Assembly: GCA_005240145.1 (NCBI GenBank) | Contig: SBAS01000011.1 | Coordinates: 1-57,867 of the forward strand | DNA: 57,867 nt | Reading direction: 5' to 3' | Source: Nitrosomonadales bacterium | GTDB lineage: Bacteria; Pseudomonadota; Gammaproteobacteria; Burkholderiales; SG8-39 | Shown here: positions 17,096 through 25,219 of the stretch, one piece after another | Layout of the letters: every line of letters begins with the position of its first letter | Numbering within the stretch: the first letter of the stretch is position 1 | Position numbers and translations under genes: made by a program | Notes under the pieces: generated by a model | Database searches by the model: none | Seen by the model: only the letters and a program-made list of their open reading frames with translations | What the model was told of the DNA's origin: nothing

Positions 17096-18099
17096 GCCTG
17101 CGAATGATCCGCGCCGGTCTGTACAGCACAGTGCAGGACCGCGGCCGCTACGGCCTGCAGCACCTGGGCGTGGTGCCCTGCGGCCCGATGGATCCGGTCG
17201 CCTTCGAGCTCGCCAACGCGCTGGTTGGCAACCGCGAGGGCGAAGCGGCCATCGAAATCACGCTGCTCGGTCCGGAGATCGAGTTCGGGGTCACCGCGCT
17301 GGTGGCGCTGTGCGGCGCGCAGTTCGATGCCACGCTTGCCGGCCAGGCGCTGCCGTTGAACCGGCCGGTGCTGGTGGAAAAGGGCGCTATCCTGAAAGGA
17401 GGGCAGGCACTCGTCGGCAGTCGCGCCTATCTTGCAGTGGCGGGTGGCATAGCTACGGTGCCGGTGCTGGGCAGCCGCAGCACCTACGTGCCGGCCGGGT
17501 TCGGCGGTCACGAAGGACGCCTGCTGCGCGCCGGCGACAGCCTGGCCATGATCGATGGCGTTGCCTCCTTATCCTTGAAAAGGTACGAAAAACTCGGCGG
17601 CAAGAAATCCCTGTCGGACCTGCGTTCGGTCGGCTGGTCTTCCCCCGCGCTGACTTTGCCTGAGCGCGAGCCGATCGTGATCCATGCCATCGAAGGTCGC
17701 CATCACGCGCAGTTCGACGCTGCGGCGCGGCGCGCATTCTTCGATGCGACCTGGAAAGTGACGCCGGATTCCAACCGCATGGGATTTCGCCTGGCGGGTC
17801 CGGTGCTGGCGCGCTCCGAAGCGATCGAGATACTATCGGAGCCCGCCTGCCTCGGTACGGTGCAGGTGCCGGCGAACGGCATGCCGATCGCGCTGATGGC
17901 GGACCGCCAGACCACCGGCGGCTATCCGAAGATCGCCGAAATCGCGGCCGCAGACGTGCCGCGCATGGCGCAGCTCGCGCCCGGCGGCCAGGTGCAGTTC
18001 GCCCGCTGCACGCTGGAACAGGCGGGGGAATTGCGCCGCGTATTGCGCGAGCGGCTCGATGCGGCGCAGCGCGCGCTCGCCTGGATGGCTGGAACATGA
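17092..18099 (+). CDS. pxpC: 5-oxoprolinase subunit PxpC (KipA family)
   Basis: A 335-residue biotin-dependent-carboxyltransferase-like (KipA) protein that works with PxpB in ATP-dependent opening of the 5-oxoproline ring. Features are GLYSTVQDRGRYGLQHLGVV, PCGPMDPVAFELANALVGN, VAGGIATVPVLGSRSTYV, DSNRMGFRLAGPVLAR and LADRQTTGGYPKIAEI-like sequence near the end. The ATG overlaps the pxpB stop (ATGA), and pxpA follows after 7 bases. Related KipA proteins occur in allophanate or urea-amidolyase systems, but the presence of pxpA on the same operon fixes the 5-oxoprolinase assignment. Confidence 0.93.
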   Translation: MSLRMIRAGLYSTVQDRGRYGLQHLGVVPCGPMDPVAFELANALVGNREGEAAIEITLLGPEIEFGVTALVALCGAQFDATLAGQALPLNRPVLVEKGAILKGGQALVGSRAYLAVAGGIATVPVLGSRSTYVPAGFGGHEGRLLRAGDSLAMIDGVASLSLKRYEKLGGKKSLSDLRSVGWSSPALTLPEREPIVIHAIEGRHHAQFDAAARRAFFDATWKVTPDSNRMGFRLAGPVLARSEAIEILSEPACLGTVQVPANGMPIALMADRQTTGGYPKIAEIAAADVPRMAQLAPGGQVQFARCTLEQAGELRRVLRERLDAAQRALAWMAGT

Positions 18100-18106
18100 G
18101 AAGAAG

Positions 18107-18862
18107 ATGAGAACCATCGACCTCAACTGCGACATGGGCGAGAGCTACGGCGCCTGGAAGATGGGCGCCGACGCCGGGGTCATGCCCTTCATTTCCTCCG
18201 CCAACATCGCCTGCGGTTTTCATGGCGGCGATCCCGCCACGATCCGCAAGACCGTGCGGCTCGCGGTGGACAACGGCGTCGCCATCGGCGCGCACCCCTC
18301 GCTGCCGGACCTGATGGGCTTCGGCCGGCGCGTGATGCGCATATCGCCGCAGGACATGTACGACCTCGTCGTCTACCAGGCCGGGGCGGTGGAAGCGTTC
18401 GCGCGCGCCGCGGGCGCGAAGCTGCACCACGTGAAATGTCACGGCGCGCTGTACAACATGGCGGTGAATGATGAGGCGTTGTCGGAGGCGATGGTACGGG
18501 CCGTGAAGGATCTGGGTCCAGGGGTCATTCTTTATGTCTTGTCCGGCAGTAAATCACTTGAAATAGGAAGAAAAACCGGCGTTCGCATGTTTGGTGAAGT
18601 GTTCGCCGACCGCGGCTACTCCGACGACGGCACGCTCGCGCCGCGCGACAAGCCCGGCGGCATGATCGAAGACCCGGCGGTATCCGTCCGGCAGGCGCTG
18701 GCGATGATCGAGGAGGGCTACGTCACCAGCCTCGCGGGCAGGCGCGTCGCGGTGGCAGCCGATACACTGTGCCTGCACGGCGACCAGCCCGGCGCCGTGA
18801 CGTTTGCGCAGGCCCTGCGCAAGGCATTCAACGAGAAAGGAATCAAAGTTGCAGCTCCCTAA
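18107..18862 (+). CDS. pxpA: 5-oxoprolinase subunit PxpA (LamB/YcsF family)
   Basis: A 251-residue PxpA protein with the family start DLNCDMGESYGAW, then ISSANIACGFHGGDP, VAIGAHPSLPDLMGFGRR, HHVKCHGALYNMA, GEVFADRGYSDDGTL and LCLHGDQPGA. The conserved His, Asp and Glu residues in these motifs form the presumed catalytic centre. The ATG at 18107 follows AGAAG, a moderate ribosome site. An AT-rich codon patch lies at 18530-18595. With pxpB and pxpC it should salvage 5-oxoproline, or another lactam related to amide/nitrile catabolism (LamB homologues are linked to lactam use in fungi). Confidence 0.94.
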   Translation: MRTIDLNCDMGESYGAWKMGADAGVMPFISSANIACGFHGGDPATIRKTVRLAVDNGVAIGAHPSLPDLMGFGRRVMRISPQDMYDLVVYQAGAVEAFARAAGAKLHHVKCHGALYNMAVNDEALSEAMVRAVKDLGPGVILYVLSGSKSLEIGRKTGVRMFGEVFADRGYSDDGTLAPRDKPGGMIEDPAVSVRQALAMIEEGYVTSLAGRRVAVAADTLCLHGDQPGAVTFAQALRKAFNEKGIKVAAP

Positions 18863-19958
18863 GCTTTTTGCGCCGATCCAGCTCGGTGGCATCACGCTGC
18901 CGAACCGGGTGGTGATCGCCCCGATGTGCCAGTACTCGGCGCACGACGGCTCCATGACCGACTGGCACCTCGCGCATCTGGGCAGCATGGCCTGCTCGGG
19001 CGCGGGCCTGTTCGTGGTGGAAAAGACCAACGTGACGCGCGAAGGCCGCATCACGCACGGTTGCACCGGCCTTTACAACGACCACAACGAAGCGGCGATG
19101 GCGCGCGCGGTGCAGGTCTATCGCGGCATCACGAAGAACCCGATCGGCATCCAGATCGGCCACGCCGGGCGCAAGGCATCCTCGAACGTGCCCTGGCTGG
19201 GCGGCAAGGCGCTCGGCGCGGGCGAGTCGCCCTGGCCGACGGTCGGGCCGTCGGCAATCCCCTTCGGCGAAGGCTGGCACCTGCCGCATGAATTGACCAC
19301 GGCCGAAATTCGCGGCCTGGTCGACGCGTTTGTGGGCGCGGTGTTGCGAGCCAGGCGGATTGGCTTCGACCTGGTGGAACTGCACTCCGCGCACGGTTAC
19401 CTGCTGCATCAGTTTCTTTCGCCGCTTTCGAACCAGCGCAGCGACGCTTACGGCAAGGACCGGATGAAATTTCCGCTCGAGGTGGCGCGCGCGGTGCGCG
19501 AAGCTTGGCCGAAGGAGCGGGCACTCGGCATCCGCATCAACGCCACCGACTGGGTCGATGGCGGCTGGACCCCGGAGGAAGCGGTGGTCTACGCGAAGGA
19601 GCTGAAGCGCATCGGCCTGGACTTCATCTGCGTTTCCAGCGGCGCGACGGTTCCGCAGGCGAAGATTCCGGTCGCGCCGGGATTTCAGGTTGGTTTTGCA
19701 CAGAAAATAAAACACTCCGTACAAATACCCGTAAGAGCCGTCGGCATGATCGCGGACCCGGATCAGGCCGAAGAGATCCTCGCCTCGGGCAAGGCCGACA
19801 TGGTGGCGATGGCACGCGCGTTCCTGGATAACCCGCGCTGGGTCTGGCACGCGGCCGAGCGCTTCGGTGTCAAGGTCGACTACCCGCCGCAGTACGCGCG
19901 CGTGCACTCGTCGCTCTGGCCCGGCGCCGCCGTCGCGCGGCCGAAGGCGATCGCATGA
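18849..19958 (+). CDS. NADH:flavin oxidoreductase (Old Yellow Enzyme, YqjM class)
   Basis: A 369-residue FMN-dependent ene-reductase with a TIM-barrel fold. It shows KLFAPIQLGGITLPNRVVIA, PMCQYSAHDGSMTDWHLAHL (Cys of the YqjM class), GIQIGHAGRKAS, DLVELHSAHGYLLHQFLSP, SNQRSDAYG and a phosphate-binding C-terminal part (RAVGMI...VAMARAFLDNP). The TTG at 18849, preceded by GAGAAAGGA, gives the normal family N-terminus; an upstream ATG would add an atypical extension inside pxpA. It overlaps pxpA by 14 bases and the flavin reductase by 4. It probably reduces an alpha,beta-unsaturated carbonyl. Confidence 0.9.
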   Translation: MQLPKLFAPIQLGGITLPNRVVIAPMCQYSAHDGSMTDWHLAHLGSMACSGAGLFVVEKTNVTREGRITHGCTGLYNDHNEAAMARAVQVYRGITKNPIGIQIGHAGRKASSNVPWLGGKALGAGESPWPTVGPSAIPFGEGWHLPHELTTAEIRGLVDAFVGAVLRARRIGFDLVELHSAHGYLLHQFLSPLSNQRSDAYGKDRMKFPLEVARAVREAWPKERALGIRINATDWVDGGWTPEEAVVYAKELKRIGLDFICVSSGATVPQAKIPVAPGFQVGFAQKIKHSVQIPVRAVGMIADPDQAEEILASGKADMVAMARAFLDNPRWVWHAAERFGVKVDYPPQYARVHSSLWPGAAVARPKAIA

Positions 19959-20605
19959 TTTTCTTCGAGCCCGAAAGCCGCGACAAGAAGTTCTTTCCCT
20001 GGGACCCGTTCAAGGGCGTGGTAGTGCCGCGGCCGATCGGCTGGATCTCGTCCATGAGCAAGGCCGGGCAGGTGAACCTCGCGCCCTACAGCTTTTTCAA
20101 TGGCGTGCTGAGCTACCCGCGCATCGTGAGCTTCTGCAGTGAGAACGAAAAGGACGCCGCCGCGTTCGCGATCGAGTCGGGCGAATTCTGCTGGAGCATG
20201 GCAACCTGGGATTTGCGCGACCAGATGAACGCTACTTCGGCGGGCCTGCCGCGCGGCCAGAGCGAGTTCGCGTTCGCGGGCCTTGCGACCGCGCCCTGCA
20301 GGCTCGTCCGGCCGCCGCGCGTGGCCGATTCTCCCGCCGCGATGGAGTGCAAGGTGACGCAGGTCGTGCACGTGAAGGATGCAGAAGGCAGGGAAACGGC
20401 TGGCGTGGTCGTTTACGGCCAGGTGATCGGCATGCACATCGAGGAGCGCTACGTGAAGAACGGCCGCTTCGACCTCGCCGCCGTGAAGCCGATCGCGCGT
20501 TGCGGCTACGACGAGTACACGGTGGTGGAGAAGGTCTTCGCGCTGACGCGCCCCGAGAGCGGCGGCAATTCCTTCGGCGGCGGACCGACGGCGGCGAAGG
20601 CCTAG
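19955..20605 (+). CDS. flavin reductase-like FMN-binding protein
   Basis: A 216-residue split-barrel FMN-binding protein of the flavin reductase (DIM6/NTAB) family. PWDPFKGVVVPRPIGWIS, LAPYSFFNGVLSYPRIVSF, MNATSAGLPRGQSEFAFAGL and GQVIGMHIEERYV match the family's flavin and substrate strands. It overlaps the Old Yellow Enzyme gene as ATGA and should be made in step with it. It may supply reduced FMN or act as its own flavin oxidoreductase. The Gly-rich C-terminal tail (ESGGNSFGGGPTAAKA) looks disordered. Confidence 0.87.
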   Translation: MIFFEPESRDKKFFPWDPFKGVVVPRPIGWISSMSKAGQVNLAPYSFFNGVLSYPRIVSFCSENEKDAAAFAIESGEFCWSMATWDLRDQMNATSAGLPRGQSEFAFAGLATAPCRLVRPPRVADSPAAMECKVTQVVHVKDAEGRETAGVVVYGQVIGMHIEERYVKNGRFDLAAVKPIARCGYDEYTVVEKVFALTRPESGGNSFGGGPTAAKA

Positions 20606-20606
20606 C

Positions 20607-21383
20607 TTACTTGCCCGTGCGCAGGTTCGGCAGGCCGATGCCGGTGGCGTCGAAGCCCCCATCCACGGCAAGGGTTTGACCGTTGATGTAGCTGGCCGCG
20701 TCGCTGCAAAGGAATACCACGGCGGCGGCGATCTCTTCTTCGGTGCCGTAACGATTCAGCGGAATCGCGTCGTGGTACCCGGCGCGGATGTCGGCCGTGT
20801 GCACTTCCTTCGCCATCGCCGTATCCACCGGGCCGGGGGCCACGGCATTGACGCGGATGCCGGCGTTGCCGAGTTCGGCCGCCTGCTGCTTGGTGAGGTG
20901 GATCAGCGCCGCCTTGCTGGTGCCGTAGGCGATGCGCAACGTGCTCGCGCGCAGGCCGGAAATCGACGCGACGTTCACCACCGCGCCGCCGCCGTTCTTC
21001 AGCATCACGGGCGCGCAGGCCTGCGTGCAGAGGAACGGCCCGGAGAGGTTCACATCCAGCACGCGCGACCATTCTTCGAACGTCGTCTCGAGCATCGGTT
21101 TGAACAACGCGATCCCGGCGTTGTTCACCAGCGCATCGATGCGCCCGAAATGCGCCGCCACGCGGCCCACCGCCGCCTTGACCAGCGGCGGCATCGCCAC
21201 GTCACACTCGATCGCCAATACCTTGTCGTTTCCGCCCAGTTCGGCGGCGGCTTGCATGACTTCTGCGGCGTCGATGTCGAGCAGAGCAACGCGATAGCCT
21301 TCGCCAAGGAACTTGCGTGCGACGGCCAGGCCGATGCCGCGCGCGGCGCCGGTGACGATCGCAACCTTTGCGCCGGCAGCCAA
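20607..21383 (-). CDS. short-chain dehydrogenase/reductase
   Basis: A classical SDR of about 258 residues with the cofactor motif VTGAARGIG, NNAG in LVNNAGIALF, catalytic Ser-Tyr-Lys in ASISGL...AYGTSKAA, and the C-terminal YINGQTLAVDGGFDATG. Asp in LLDID after the second strand favours NAD. No ATG lies near the conserved start; I chose TTG at 21383 (codons for MAAGAKVAIVTG). A 30-codon extension upstream reads through the end of a broken Bug gene in another frame and does not look native, so the gene's original 5' end may have been lost. Confidence 0.87.
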   Translation of the reverse strand: MAAGAKVAIVTGAARGIGLAVARKFLGEGYRVALLDIDAAEVMQAAAELGGNDKVLAIECDVAMPPLVKAAVGRVAAHFGRIDALVNNAGIALFKPMLETTFEEWSRVLDVNLSGPFLCTQACAPVMLKNGGGAVVNVASISGLRASTLRIAYGTSKAALIHLTKQQAAELGNAGIRVNAVAPGPVDTAMAKEVHTADIRAGYHDAIPLNRYGTEEEIAAAVVFLCSDAASYINGQTLAVDGGFDATGIGLPNLRTGK

Positions 21384-21390
21384 TTCAGGA

Positions 21391-21705
21391 TTACGCAGGG
21401 CTGCCCTCGAGCAGTTCCTGCCCGGCCTCCAGGCGCACGTCGGCATCCGCCGCGTTGAACGCGACGCAGGCGGGGTCTCCGCCCGAGGCAACGATGTTCT
21501 GTCCGAGGCGCTTGCCGAGAGGGTCTGCGGCGGTGCGCGAATAAATGTCGATCGCGCCGCCCGGATTGAACGGCGTGATCAGGCGCACCGGCCGGTTCGG
21601 GTAGTCAGACCGAGCCTGGACGGCGCAGCAGAATAGGGCGACGGCAAGCACTGCGGCGGTACAGAACACAGGGTTTCTCCGGGCGCGTCTCATCTTGCCA
21701 AGCAT
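21391..21705 (-). pseudogene. truncated Bug/TctC solute-binding protein
   Basis: A 104-residue ORF starts as a Bug protein: signal peptide with AAVLAVALFCCAVQA, then SDYPNRPVRLITPFNPGGAI followed by DIYSRTAADPLGKRLGQN. After about residue 72 the family pattern ends and is replaced by an unrelated tail (SGGDPACVAFNAADADVRLE, AGQELLEGSPA). A normal Bug protein has about 320 residues, so more than two thirds are missing. The tail resembles the end of some other protein that I cannot name. This looks like the scar of a deletion that joined two genes just upstream of the SDR. Confidence 0.75.
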
Positions 21706-21922
21706 GATGCCACGGGCTGCCGGTCTACCCGTGCGCGGCCGCTTAAGAGGGATAGGAAAGTCTATCTATCTGCCGGCGTGGTTTTCGATGGAACTCCTCG
21801 CCTTCGCGCCCCGTCGTCCCCGCGCGGCGATGCACGATGGCGCTCATTTCGTGTCACCGGCCGGTATTGGCAAAAAAAGTGTGCGCTTAGAGGCCTGCCA
21901 GGGAAGTCGATCCTGGGCTGAG

Positions 21923-23344
21923 TCATCGGATCAGAAAACGCAACACGCGGTCGACCAGCGCTCCATAAGGTGGCGCCAACAGGCTCAAGCCCGACCAGCG
22001 AGTCTGGTGAAAAATAGGGCGCAGTTTAGAGAAGGTATCGAAGCCTTCACGCGCGTGGTAGTGGCCCATGCCTGACGCACCGACCCCGCCGAAAGGCAGG
22101 TCGTGTTGACCGACGTGGAAGAGGGCGTCGTTAATCGTCACGCCGCCCGACATCACACGTTCGACCAGCAACTCTAGGCGCTGCCTGTTGTGGCTGAACG
22201 GGTAGAGCGCCAATGGTCGCGGTCCGGCGTTGATGGCGTCGATGACATCTTCCAGCCGGTCGTAGGCGATGATAGGCAGGATGGGCCCGAATATCTCGCG
22301 CTGCATCAGATCGCAGCCCATGGGTGCGTTCAGCACGATGTGCGGTGCGATCTTGCGTGTAGTCGAGTCGAAGCCCGGCCCGGGCAGCAGTGGAATCACT
22401 TGGGCGCCTGCGGCGCGGGCCTGATCCAAGGCCTTGATCAGGCGCGTATAGGCGCGCTCGTCGATGATGGATGTGTAGTCCGGCGAGGCCAGTTGCGGGT
22501 AACGCGCCGGCACGATGCGCCGCGCATGTTCCACGAATTCGCCGACACTTCGCCGCGGTAGCCAGAGGTGATCGACGCTGGTGCAGATCTGTCCTGCATT
22601 CAAGTACTTGACATACAGGATGCGCTCGGCGGCGCGTCGCAAAGGGTAGTCGTCGCAGACCACGGCTGGCGCCTTGCCTCCCAGTTCTAGGGTCACAGGG
22701 CACAGGTTGTGTGCCGCCGCAGCCATCACCGCGCGACCGGTCTGACCAGAACCGGTGAACAGTAGGTGATCCAAAGGCAGTCGGGAAAACTCGATGCCGA
22801 TGCCCCCGGTTTCGTCGAAAAACTGCAGCTTCGTGGGTGGGAAATACGCGGGTACACGCTCCATCAACAGCCGTGCCAGATGGCGCGAGTTTTCGCTCAA
22901 TTTGACCAGCGCCCGGTTGCCGGCGGCAAAAATGTAGGTCAGCGGCACAAAGCTCAGGTTGACAGGAAAGTTCCAAGGCACGATCACCCCGACCACCCCC
23001 AGCGGTTGCGGAATAACTCGGTTACTGGCAAGGCCGAAAGTTAGGCGGTCGATCCGACGGCGTTGCGGTTTCATCCAACGGCCCAGCTGGCGCAACACAT
23101 CGCTGATGCCATCGATGGCCGGAAATATCTCTGCCAACAGCGTCTCGTGGCGCGAGCGATGGCCATAGTCGGCGCTGATGGCACTGCACAAGGCCTCCTG
23201 GTTCTCGCGCAGAAAGCGGCGCAGAGTCAGCAAATCAGCGCGGCGCTCCTGGAGGCTGGGCACGGGCGCTGACAGGTAGGCGCGGCGTTGTTGCGCCAGC
23301 GCGTCGGCCAGCATGACCGCAGAGATGTCGGCACAGGCATTCAT
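21923..23344 (-). CDS. aldehyde dehydrogenase, coniferyl-aldehyde dehydrogenase-like
   Basis: A 473-residue class-3-like aldehyde dehydrogenase that oxidises an aldehyde to the acid with NAD(P). It has VVGVIVPWNFPVNLSF, the cofactor site LLFTGSGQTGRAV, catalytic Glu in VTLELGGKAPAVV, catalytic Cys in YLNAGQICTSVDHLW, REIFGPILPII and the LPFGGVGASGMG motif. The short form lacking the N-terminal part of class 1/2 enzymes and the membrane-leaning C-terminus (LLAPPYGALVDRVLRFLIR) fit coniferyl-aldehyde or fatty-aldehyde dehydrogenases. Its neighbour is an alkylglycerol monooxygenase-like protein, whose reaction would release fatty aldehyde. Codon use is less GC-biased than flanking genes, suggesting transfer. 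Confidence 0.9.
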   Translation of the reverse strand: MNACADISAVMLADALAQQRRAYLSAPVPSLQERRADLLTLRRFLRENQEALCSAISADYGHRSRHETLLAEIFPAIDGISDVLRQLGRWMKPQRRRIDRLTFGLASNRVIPQPLGVVGVIVPWNFPVNLSFVPLTYIFAAGNRALVKLSENSRHLARLLMERVPAYFPPTKLQFFDETGGIGIEFSRLPLDHLLFTGSGQTGRAVMAAAAHNLCPVTLELGGKAPAVVCDDYPLRRAAERILYVKYLNAGQICTSVDHLWLPRRSVGEFVEHARRIVPARYPQLASPDYTSIIDERAYTRLIKALDQARAAGAQVIPLLPGPGFDSTTRKIAPHIVLNAPMGCDLMQREIFGPILPIIAYDRLEDVIDAINAGPRPLALYPFSHNRQRLELLVERVMSGGVTINDALFHVGQHDLPFGGVGASGMGHYHAREGFDTFSKLRPIFHQTRWSGLSLLAPPYGALVDRVLRFLIR

Positions 23345-23366
23345 CAGTGGCCTCGTATCGGTTGCA

Positions 23367-23960
23367 TCACGTGGATTGGGTGATGTACTGCCTCGCGCCT
23401 GCCGCGGTGAGCGTTCTAACCCATACTGCATACAGCCACAGACCCAGGGCCAGTCCGATATGCAGCACATCTCCCGGCGCCAAGGGCCCCAGCGCTAGCT
23501 TGGCCGCAAAGCACAGCAGCGCCACCAGCAAGCTGGCCGCCGCGGCCACGCCCCACCAGTGCTTGCGCACCAGACTCCAGAGCAACATCGCCGACACCGC
23601 CAGCAGTGCGGTGGCAGAAGGCCACAGCTTGAGTTCCGCCAGCACGGCAATCAACACACACAGCACGGCGGCTACGATTCCGAAGCACCAGGCATAGCGT
23701 GCCTGCCTTGCCACACCCCCTTGCGGCCAGACCATGGCCACACCCAGCAGTGGCAGGCCTACGCCGGCACCGAACATCGACAAAGCCTGGTGCAGCGAAG
23801 GCAGGGGCAGCAGGCCCGAAAACCGCAGGGTGCCCAGCACAGCGGCGGCGGCCACAAGTGAGGCGCCCAGGCGCAGTGCCGGCATCCCGCGACCCGGGCC
23901 CCAAGCCACCCACAGCGCGACCAATGCCAACACACCGTCCCACAAAGCTTGTTGGTTCAT
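23367..23960 (-). CDS. integral membrane protein, unknown
   Basis: A 197-residue protein with about six hydrophobic helices (for example LWDGVLALVALWVAWG, LGASLVAAAAVLGTL, FGIVAAVLCVLIAVLAEL and ATALLAVSAMLLWSLV) and few charged residues. I cannot assign a family. Its ATG overlaps the stop of the alkylglycerol monooxygenase-like gene (ATGA) and the aldehyde dehydrogenase follows after 22 bases, so it is part of a three-gene cassette and probably acts on, or organises, the same membrane-lipid substrate. Its similarity to the YhhN lysoplasmalogenase family is not convincing. Confidence 0.78.
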   Translation of the reverse strand: MNQQALWDGVLALVALWVAWGPGRGMPALRLGASLVAAAAVLGTLRFSGLLPLPSLHQALSMFGAGVGLPLLGVAMVWPQGGVARQARYAWCFGIVAAVLCVLIAVLAELKLWPSATALLAVSAMLLWSLVRKHWWGVAAAASLLVALLCFAAKLALGPLAPGDVLHIGLALGLWLYAVWVRTLTAAGARQYITQST

Positions 23961-25219
23961 GGCTGCACCACCGCTGCTGCGGCCAGGCCGGGCTGTGGAT
24001 ACCCGTGTAAACCGCGTTGTTCGGCCCTGACCTTCATTAGCATGAACACCGAGACCACCAAGCCCACCATGGCCAGCGTCTGTGCCACGCCAGAAATCGG
24101 CGTGAACCAGATGTTCGCTGCGAGCGCACCAAACACCAATACTGCGCGCAGCGCCTCCAAAAGAACACCCCAGTGACGCAGCGAGATCACGCTGCTCAGG
24201 CACAGGGCGGCGACCACATTCACCAACCCGTAGGCCACGCGCACAGGAACGCTCAAATCGCTGGCAACTGTCAGCCAGTGCAAAGCCATGATGTAGACCA
24301 CGGCGCACGCCAGTGCGCCATAAGCCCGCTGCCAGGGTCCGCTGGGGGTTGCGAACTTAACCACATGCCGGGGATCAATCTCCGGGTGGGGTAACAGGCC
24401 TTGTGGCGTCCAGCCCGGCGGGGCAAACACGCTGGTCAACTTGTTCTTCCAGCCTTTCAGCCGGAAGACTTCCGCCCCGATGTGGACGTAGTGCTTGAAA
24501 TTGGCCCATACCGGGTTCCAGCTATTAATCGGTGTCAACGTTCCATAGACCACTGGCTCGTCGTCACGCTCTTCGGTGTAGGTGCCGAACATACGGTCCC
24601 AAATGATCAGCGTGCCACCGTAGTTGCGATCCAGGCAATAGGGGTTCTTACCGTGGTGGCAGCGGTGATTGGACGGGGTGGAGAAGATCCTTTCCATCCA
24701 ACCCAGTTTTCCAATCAGGCGTGTGTGAACCCAGAACTGGTACACGGCGCTGGCCACCGCAATAATCACGAAGACTTGAACCGGAATGCCCACCAAGGCC
24801 ATCGGCAGATAGAAAATCCAGTAAAACACCTGATTGGTAGACGACTGGCGCATCGCCGTGGAGAGGTTGAACTCTTCGCTGTTGTGATGCACCACGTGGG
24901 CACCCCATAGCAAACTGACCTCGTGCCCGGCGCGGTGGGCCCAGTAATAGCCGAAGTCGTACATGAAGAAGGCCAGAATCCAGACCCAGGGACTCTTCAT
25001 GTCCCAGCTGAAGCCCCCCAACTTCTGCACCACCACCGCGTAGATGACCACGGTCAGCAACTTCACCGTTGAACGCACGACCTCGCTCATGATGCCAATG
25101 TTCATGCTGGTCACGGCGTCGTTCAGGTTGTAGATGTCGCGCCGCATCACGCGCGCCGCCAGCACTTCTAGCAAGATCAGGCCGACAAAAACGGGAACCG
25201 CGTAGACCAGGGCGTTCAT
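23957..25219 (-). CDS. alkylglycerol monooxygenase-like fatty acid hydroxylase
   Basis: A 420-residue membrane di-iron oxygenase of the sterol desaturase/fatty acid hydroxylase superfamily. The His boxes are HRAGHE, HVVHH and NHRCHH, set in YDFGYYWAHRAGHE, then AHVVHHNSEEFNLSTAMRQS and FSTPSNHRCHHGKNPYC with RNYGGTLIIWDRMFGTYTE. This pattern and the extra C-terminal membrane helices resemble animal alkylglycerol monooxygenase (TMEM195/AGMO), which hydroxylates ether lipids to release fatty aldehyde. An aldehyde dehydrogenase in the same operon fits. The ATG overlaps the betC stop and follows GAGGAA. Base composition drops sharply at this junction, suggesting the cassette was added behind betC. 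Confidence 0.85.
   Translation of the reverse strand: MNALVYAVPVFVGLILLEVLAARVMRRDIYNLNDAVTSMNIGIMSEVVRSTVKLLTVVIYAVVVQKLGGFSWDMKSPWVWILAFFMYDFGYYWAHRAGHEVSLLWGAHVVHHNSEEFNLSTAMRQSSTNQVFYWIFYLPMALVGIPVQVFVIIAVASAVYQFWVHTRLIGKLGWMERIFSTPSNHRCHHGKNPYCLDRNYGGTLIIWDRMFGTYTEERDDEPVVYGTLTPINSWNPVWANFKHYVHIGAEVFRLKGWKNKLTSVFAPPGWTPQGLLPHPEIDPRHVVKFATPSGPWQRAYGALACAVVYIMALHWLTVASDLSVPVRVAYGLVNVVAALCLSSVISLRHWGVLLEALRAVLVFGALAANIWFTPISGVAQTLAMVGLVVSVFMLMKVRAEQRGLHGYPQPGLAAAAVVQP

Noticed and set aside
21706-21922. Gene in the 217-base gap between the truncated Bug gene and the aldehyde dehydrogenase
   Set aside because: No frame longer than a few dozen codons with protein-like composition; it probably holds the end of the foreign cassette and a promoter.
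23367-23960. YhhN/TMEM86 lysoplasmalogenase identity for the membrane protein
   Set aside because: Attractive because of the ether-lipid context, but the characteristic family motifs are not visible in the sequence.
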